A stretch of 10,034 bases of DNA from a bacterium (lineage in GTDB: Bacteria; Chloroflexota; Dormibacteria; Aeolococcales; Bog-877). The notes under the pieces were generated by a model. The model made no database searches. It had not been told where the DNA came from and worked only from the letters and a program-made list of their open reading frames with translations. The position numbers were made by a program, and so were the translations under genes. The stretch covers positions 1 to 10,034 of the forward strand of contig JAKBTP010000002.1 in NCBI GenBank assembly GCA_021844355.1, in the 5' to 3' direction. This document shows positions 6,535-10,034 of the stretch, piece after piece. How positions within the stretch are numbered: position 1 is the first letter of the stretch; each line of letters begins with the position of its first letter.

Positions 6535-6630
6535 ATGAGCAGCGAGCTGACGCGCTGCCTTCTCCGTCCACGGGGGAGCGAGGTCGGACCTGGGATGCTT
6601 CCGTGCGGAGCGGAGAGGGGCGATGCCTGA
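6535..6630 (+). CDS. Possible 31-residue leader ORF overlapping the nuoE start
   Basis: ATG 6535 opens a 31-codon frame that ends at TGA 6628-6630 and overlaps the nuoE start by 8 nt (ATGCCTGA). The peptide begins MSSELTRCLLRPRG and ends GAERGDA; it resembles nothing I know. The ATG is 8 nt after a TANNNT box and also has GGGGG just upstream. The overlap copies the nuoE-nuoF junction (GTGCCTGA), which suggests translational coupling, ribosomes ending the leader restarting at nuoE. nuoE also has its own GGAGAGG, so the leader may be unnecessary or simply untranslated 5' sequence. A short frame at this GC content can arise by chance. Confidence 0.3.
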   Translation: MSSELTRCLLRPRGSEVGPGMLPCGAERGDA

Positions 6631-7150
6631 GAGCGAGGTGGACGCTTCGAGCCCCGCCTTGGCGCCTGACACCCTGGAGCGCCTCCGGGAGCTGCGATCC
6701 CGCTACCCGGTGGCGCGCTCGGCGGTGCTGCCGGCGCTCTGGGTGGTTCAGGACGAGTTGGGCTACCTGCCGCCGTGGGCCGAGGAGGTGGTGGCCGAGC
6801 AGCTTGGCCTTCTCCCGGGTGATGTGGCGGCCGTGGCCAGCTTCTACTCGATGTACTTCAACCACCAGGCCGGCAGGCACTTCGTCCAGGTCTGCCTGAA
6901 CGTCTCATGCGCCCTTCGCGGAGCCGATGACCTGCTCGCCGGCCTGCGCGAGTGGCTGCAGGTGGACGAGGAGGGGGCCAGCCCTGACGGAGCCTTCACC
7001 CTGGAGGGTACCGTGGAGTGTCTGGGAGCCTGCGGCGGAGGCCCGATGATGCAGGTGGACCGCTACAGCTACGAGGACCTCAACTTGGACTCGGCCCGTG
7101 AGGTCCTGGAGCGGGTCAGAGACGGTGCGGGGGGCGGAGCCGGTGCCTGA
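6623..7150 (+). CDS. nuoE: NADH-quinone oxidoreductase subunit E (2Fe-2S)
   Basis: NuoE is a thioredoxin-fold subunit of the NADH-input module carrying 2Fe-2S cluster N1a beside NuoF. The 175-residue product has a helical N-terminal region with SAVLPALWVVQDELGYLP, then SFYSMY, and the cluster ligands C91 and C96 (VCLNVSC, C-x4-C) plus C133 and C137 (ECLGACGG, C-x3-C). Spacing and length are normal for the family. The start ATG 6623 has GGAGAGG at 6612-6618. The last 8 nt overlap the start of nuoF. It is the first complex I gene after the antisense flippase gene, so nuoE likely opens a second transcription unit. The Gly/Ala tail (DGAGGGAGA) is unremarkable. Confidence 0.96.
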   Translation: MPESEVDASSPALAPDTLERLRELRSRYPVARSAVLPALWVVQDELGYLPPWAEEVVAEQLGLLPGDVAAVASFYSMYFNHQAGRHFVQVCLNVSCALRGADDLLAGLREWLQVDEEGASPDGAFTLEGTVECLGACGGGPMMQVDRYSYEDLNLDSAREVLERVRDGAGGGAGA

Positions 7151-8426
7151 CGGCCTGGTCCTCACCCGTCACCAGGGAGCGCCCGGGCTCACCACCCTGG
7201 AGGGCTACCGCAAGGTGGGCGGATACCAGGGGTTGGCGCGGGCGCTGGAGATGGGCCCCGAGGCCATCGTGGCCGAGGTGAAGGCGTCGGGGCTGCGCGG
7301 CCGGGGGGGAGCGGCCTTCCCCACCGGGACCAAGTGGGGCTTCCTGCCGCAGGGCGTGTTCCCTCGCTACCTGGCGGTGAACGCTGACGAATCCGAGCCG
7401 GGGTGCTTCAAGGACCGCGTCCTCATCGAGGAGTATCCCCACCAGCTCCTCGAGGGGGTGCTGATCGCCGCCTTTGCCCTCCAGGCCAGCCATGCCTTCA
7501 TCTACATCCGGGGGGAGTATCGCAAGCAGCGGGAGCTGCTGGAGGAGGTGGTCCGCGAGGCCTACCGAGCCAAGCTGGTGGGCAAGCGGATCCTGGGCAG
7601 CGACTTCGGGTGCGAGGTGGTCGTCCATGGAGGGGCCGGCGCCTACATCTGTGGTGAGGAGACCGCCCTCCTGGACTCTCTGGAGGGCCGGCGCGGCCAG
7701 CCCCGGCTCAAGCCGCCCTTCCCCGCGGTCAAGGGGCTGTACGGCCAGCCGACGGTGGTCAACAACGTGGAGACCCTCTCCAACCTGCCCTACATAGTCA
7801 CCGAGGGGGGGGCCGCCTACGCCGCCCTGGGCACCGAGGCCAGTCCCGGCACCCGGCTGTTCTGCGTGAGCGGTCACGTGGCGCGGCCGGGAACATTCGA
7901 GGTGCCCATGGGGCGCACCACCTTCCGGGACCTTTTGCAGCTGGCCGGGGGGGTGTGGCGGGGCCGAGAGTTCAAGGCGATGCAGCCGGGCGGGGGCTCG
8001 ATGCAGGTCCTGGGGCCGCAGCACCTTGACGTTCCCCTCGATTTCAAGGCGGTGGCCGATGCCGGCTCCTCGCTGGGGGCGGGCGCCCTGGTGGTGATGG
8101 ACGAGACCACCTGCATGGTCGAGGTGTCGCGACGGCTGGTGGACTTCTATCGCCACGAGTCCTGCGGCAAGTGCGTGCCCTGCCGGGAGGGGACCTACTT
8201 CGAGAGCCAGCTCATGCACCGGCTCGAGGAAGGCCGGGCCTCAGCCGAGGAGCTCGCCACCCTGGCGGACATCTGTGCCGGGATGGACGGCCGGTGCTTC
8301 TGTCCCCTGGGCGACACCGCCACCTGGTTTGTGATGTCCGCCTACCGCATGTTCAAGGATGAGTTCGACGCCCATGTGGGGGCCGGCCACTGCCCGGTGC
8401 GTGCACGCCTGGGGGCGGCCGCCTGA
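7143..8426 (+). CDS. nuoF: NADH-quinone oxidoreductase subunit F (FMN, NADH site)
   Basis: NuoF oxidises NADH: it binds NADH and FMN and passes electrons through 4Fe-4S cluster N3. The 427-residue product shows the glycine-rich site GLRGRGGAAFPTGTKW (50-65), the nucleotide/FMN region GGAGAYICGEETALL (163-177) followed by SLEGRRGQPRLKPPFP, and cluster ligands C341, C344 and C347 (ESCGKCVPCREGT) with C387 (CPLGD), 40 residues later as expected. C385 is an additional nearby cysteine. I chose GTG 7143, overlapping the nuoE stop as GTGCCTGA, with GGGGGG and GGAG just upstream. GTG 7125 and an earlier start inside nuoE are possible but give an odd Arg/Ser/Gly extension. The stop shares its A with the ATG of nuoG. 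Confidence 0.96.
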   Translation: MPDGLVLTRHQGAPGLTTLEGYRKVGGYQGLARALEMGPEAIVAEVKASGLRGRGGAAFPTGTKWGFLPQGVFPRYLAVNADESEPGCFKDRVLIEEYPHQLLEGVLIAAFALQASHAFIYIRGEYRKQRELLEEVVREAYRAKLVGKRILGSDFGCEVVVHGGAGAYICGEETALLDSLEGRRGQPRLKPPFPAVKGLYGQPTVVNNVETLSNLPYIVTEGGAAYAALGTEASPGTRLFCVSGHVARPGTFEVPMGRTTFRDLLQLAGGVWRGREFKAMQPGGGSMQVLGPQHLDVPLDFKAVADAGSSLGAGALVVMDETTCMVEVSRRLVDFYRHESCGKCVPCREGTYFESQLMHRLEEGRASAEELATLADICAGMDGRCFCPLGDTATWFVMSAYRMFKDEFDAHVGAGHCPVRARLGAAA

Positions 8427-10034
8427 TGGGGGAGGCTGCGGCGCGCCCCGACCTTGTGCGGGTGACCGTGGACGATCGGGAGGTGGAGGTCGCCCCCGGC
8501 AGCCTCGTGTGGGATGCCTGCGAGAGAGCAGGCGTCTTCGTCCCGGTCTACTGCGCCCACAAGAAGCTGGAGCCGGTCGCCGTCTGCCGGATGTGCCTGG
8601 TCGAGGTGGAGGGCATGCCCAAGCTGCAGCCGGCCTGCGCCACCCGGGTGGCGGACGGGATGAAGGTGCGGACCCTCACCGAGCAGGTGCGCAAGTTCCG
8701 CGACTCCAATCTGGAGTTCCTGCTTCTCAACCACCCCCTCGACTGTCCGGTCTGCGACCGGGGCGGGGAGTGTGACCTGCAGGACTTCACCCAGCGCTTC
8801 GGCCCCGGTCGCAGTCGGCAGAGCATCCAGCAGAAGGTGCACTTCGACAAGGCCATCCCCCTCTCGGACAAGATCGTCCTCGATCAAGAGCGGTGCATTC
8901 TGTGCTGGCGTTGCGTGCGCTACTACGAGGAGATCACCGGGGAGAGGGAGATCGTCCTCCAGCAGCGCGGGGTGCACACGGTGGTGGACACCTTCGAGCG
9001 GCAGCCGCTGCGCAGCCAGTTCCAGGGCAATCTGCCGGAGATCTGCCCGGTGGGGGCACTGACCCACGCCAAGTACCGGTTCCGGGCGCGCCCCTGGGAC
9101 CTCCGCCGCACGGCCAGCATCTGCTCCCACTGCAGCTACGGCTGCAACCTGTTCGTCGACGCTCGCGACGACCAGATCGCCCGCTACGCCAGCAGTGACA
9201 ACGAGGACGTGGAGGACAGCTGGCTCTGTGACCGGGGACGGTACAGCTTCCCCGAGTACAACGCCCGCGAGCGGGTTACGGCTCCGGAGGCGGTGGTCAC
9301 CGGGGGTCGCCAGGTGGTGTCCCATCGGGAAGCGGTGGCCCGGGGGGCGGGCCAGCTCCTGAGGGTCATCTCCGACCGGGGGCCGGAGGCCGTGGCGGTG
9401 GTGGGGTCGGATCTCATGACCAATGAGGAGGCGTTCGTCCTGCAGTGGCTGGCGCGCGAGGTGATCGGCACTCCTCACCTCGACCACCGGCTGCGCCCCA
9501 CGCCGCACCTGAGCCCGGCCGACTTCGAGCTGAGCATCGCCGGCATCGAGGAGTGTGACCTCATCCTGGTGCTGGGGAATGAGCCTGAGCGGCTCGCCCC
9601 GGTCCTGACCCTTCGCCTGCACAAGGCGGCCACCAAACGGGGCCGGCGCGTGGTGCGGCTCGAGCCGCCCTACACCTGGACCGAGAAGGAGCGCCCCCAG
9701 AGGGTGGGCGTCATCGCCAGCGAGCTCGACCGGGACAGGGGAGCCACCATCCGGGATCAGCTCCGGGCTGCCGGACACACCGCCGAGCTCCTCACCATCC
9801 TGGAGCGAGTCAACAGCCGAGGGTGCCAGGACATGGGCCTGCTGCCCGGATGGCTCCCGGGCTACGTTCCCGCCCCCAATCCCGGGATGGGCCTTGCGGA
9901 GATCCTTGAGTCCTCTGCGGCCGGGCGCATCAAGGCGCTCCTGGTGGTGAACCCGACGGCTGAGCTCGAGGCCTCTCCGGAGTTCGAGGCGGCCCTGCGC
10001 GGGGTGGAGGCGGCCGTGGTGGTGACGGCCCATC
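8426..10034 (+). CDS. nuoG: NADH-quinone oxidoreductase subunit G (partial, 3' end beyond window)
   Basis: NuoG carries the iron-sulfur wire from NuoF toward NuoB and has an inactive molybdopterin-oxidoreductase-like body. The 536 visible residues show all expected N-terminal sites: 2Fe-2S ligands C43, C54, C57, C71 (x10, x2, x13); H103, C107, C110, C116 (H-x3-C-x2-C-x5-C); 4Fe-4S C157, C160, C163 and C207; and the off-path N7 cluster C233, C236, C240, C268 (x2, x3, x27). The oxidoreductase-like domain begins near residue 275. Between RRVVRLEP (407-414) and ERVNSRG (460-466) only about 46 residues remain, fewer than I expect in this family. The ATG overlaps the nuoF stop (TGATG). A long open frame antisense to this gene is a compositional shadow. 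The rest of the nuo operon presumably follows to the right. Confidence 0.96.
   Translation, partial: MGEAAARPDLVRVTVDDREVEVAPGSLVWDACERAGVFVPVYCAHKKLEPVAVCRMCLVEVEGMPKLQPACATRVADGMKVRTLTEQVRKFRDSNLEFLLLNHPLDCPVCDRGGECDLQDFTQRFGPGRSRQSIQQKVHFDKAIPLSDKIVLDQERCILCWRCVRYYEEITGEREIVLQQRGVHTVVDTFERQPLRSQFQGNLPEICPVGALTHAKYRFRARPWDLRRTASICSHCSYGCNLFVDARDDQIARYASSDNEDVEDSWLCDRGRYSFPEYNARERVTAPEAVVTGGRQVVSHREAVARGAGQLLRVISDRGPEAVAVVGSDLMTNEEAFVLQWLAREVIGTPHLDHRLRPTPHLSPADFELSIAGIEECDLILVLGNEPERLAPVLTLRLHKAATKRGRRVVRLEPPYTWTEKERPQRVGVIASELDRDRGATIRDQLRAAGHTAELLTILERVNSRGCQDMGLLPGWLPGYVPAPNPGMGLAEILESSAAGRIKALLVVNPTAELEASPEFEAALRGVEAAVVVTAH

Noticed and set aside
5700..6899. 399-codon plus-strand open frame
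   Set aside because: It is antisense to the flippase gene and runs out of frame into nuoE; its translation is Gly/His/Arg-rich without a domain, while the minus strand encodes a clear 12-segment membrane protein.
8342..10033. 563-codon open frame on the minus strand
   Set aside because: It is exactly antisense to nuoG, which has all expected cofactor motifs. The minus-strand translation is low-complexity (Leu/Gly/His/Arg/Ala) with no family resemblance, a known effect of strongly GC-biased third positions.
1..10034. CRISPR arrays, insertion sequences, integrases, riboswitches
   Set aside because: No regularly spaced repeats, transposase or integrase motifs, or recognisable riboswitch cores were seen on either strand.

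Overview
The window is GC-rich throughout and carries most of the 5' half of a respiratory complex I (NADH:quinone oxidoreductase) locus. The order is nuoA-nuoB-nuoC-nuoD, then an oppositely oriented membrane-protein gene, then nuoE-nuoF-nuoG, with nuoG running off the right edge. NuoC and NuoD are separate proteins, unlike the fused enterobacterial NuoCD. NuoA ends in an AYVWRKGALEWD-type tail and NuoG carries a complete N7 iron-sulfur motif. These features, high-GC codon use and candidate leaderless promoters fit an aerobic, probably menaquinone-using soil-type bacterium near Actinomycetota, Chloroflexota or Candidatus Dormibacterota. The sequence alone does not settle the phylum.

Layout. 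Positions 1-278 hold the 3' end of a helical-repeat (TPR-like) protein gene on the + strand. Positions 279-1042 hold no confident gene, although part of the minus strand has coding-like composition split between frames and could be a decayed gene. A minus-strand tRNA-Gly(UCC) lies at 1043-1115. A minus-strand class I SAM-dependent methyltransferase gene follows at 1266-2084. About 290 bp separate it from the divergent nuoA.

Complex I, first block (2372-5183): nuoA, B, C and D overlap or abut (10-nt overlap, 0 nt, 1-nt overlap), so they should be one transcript. Together they encode a membrane subunit (A) and the quinone-facing connecting module (B with the N2 cluster, C, and D with the quinone-site His/Tyr pair). 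The minus-strand flippase-like gene at 5190-6497 converges on nuoD with only 6 nt between the stop codons and diverges from nuoE. Second block (6623 to the edge): nuoE, F and G overlap and encode the electron-input module (2Fe-2S, FMN/NADH plus 4Fe-4S, and the multi-cluster NuoG). It seems to have its own promoter and a possible 31-codon leader ORF that overlaps the nuoE start.

No clearly new defence, mobile or biosynthetic system is visible. The most noteworthy points are the nuo locus split by an antisense flippase gene, the possible coupled leader ORF before nuoE, TANNNT motifs 6-9 nt before several starts that suggest leaderless transcripts, a proline/glycine-rich N-terminal extension on NuoB, and an apparently shortened middle domain in NuoG.
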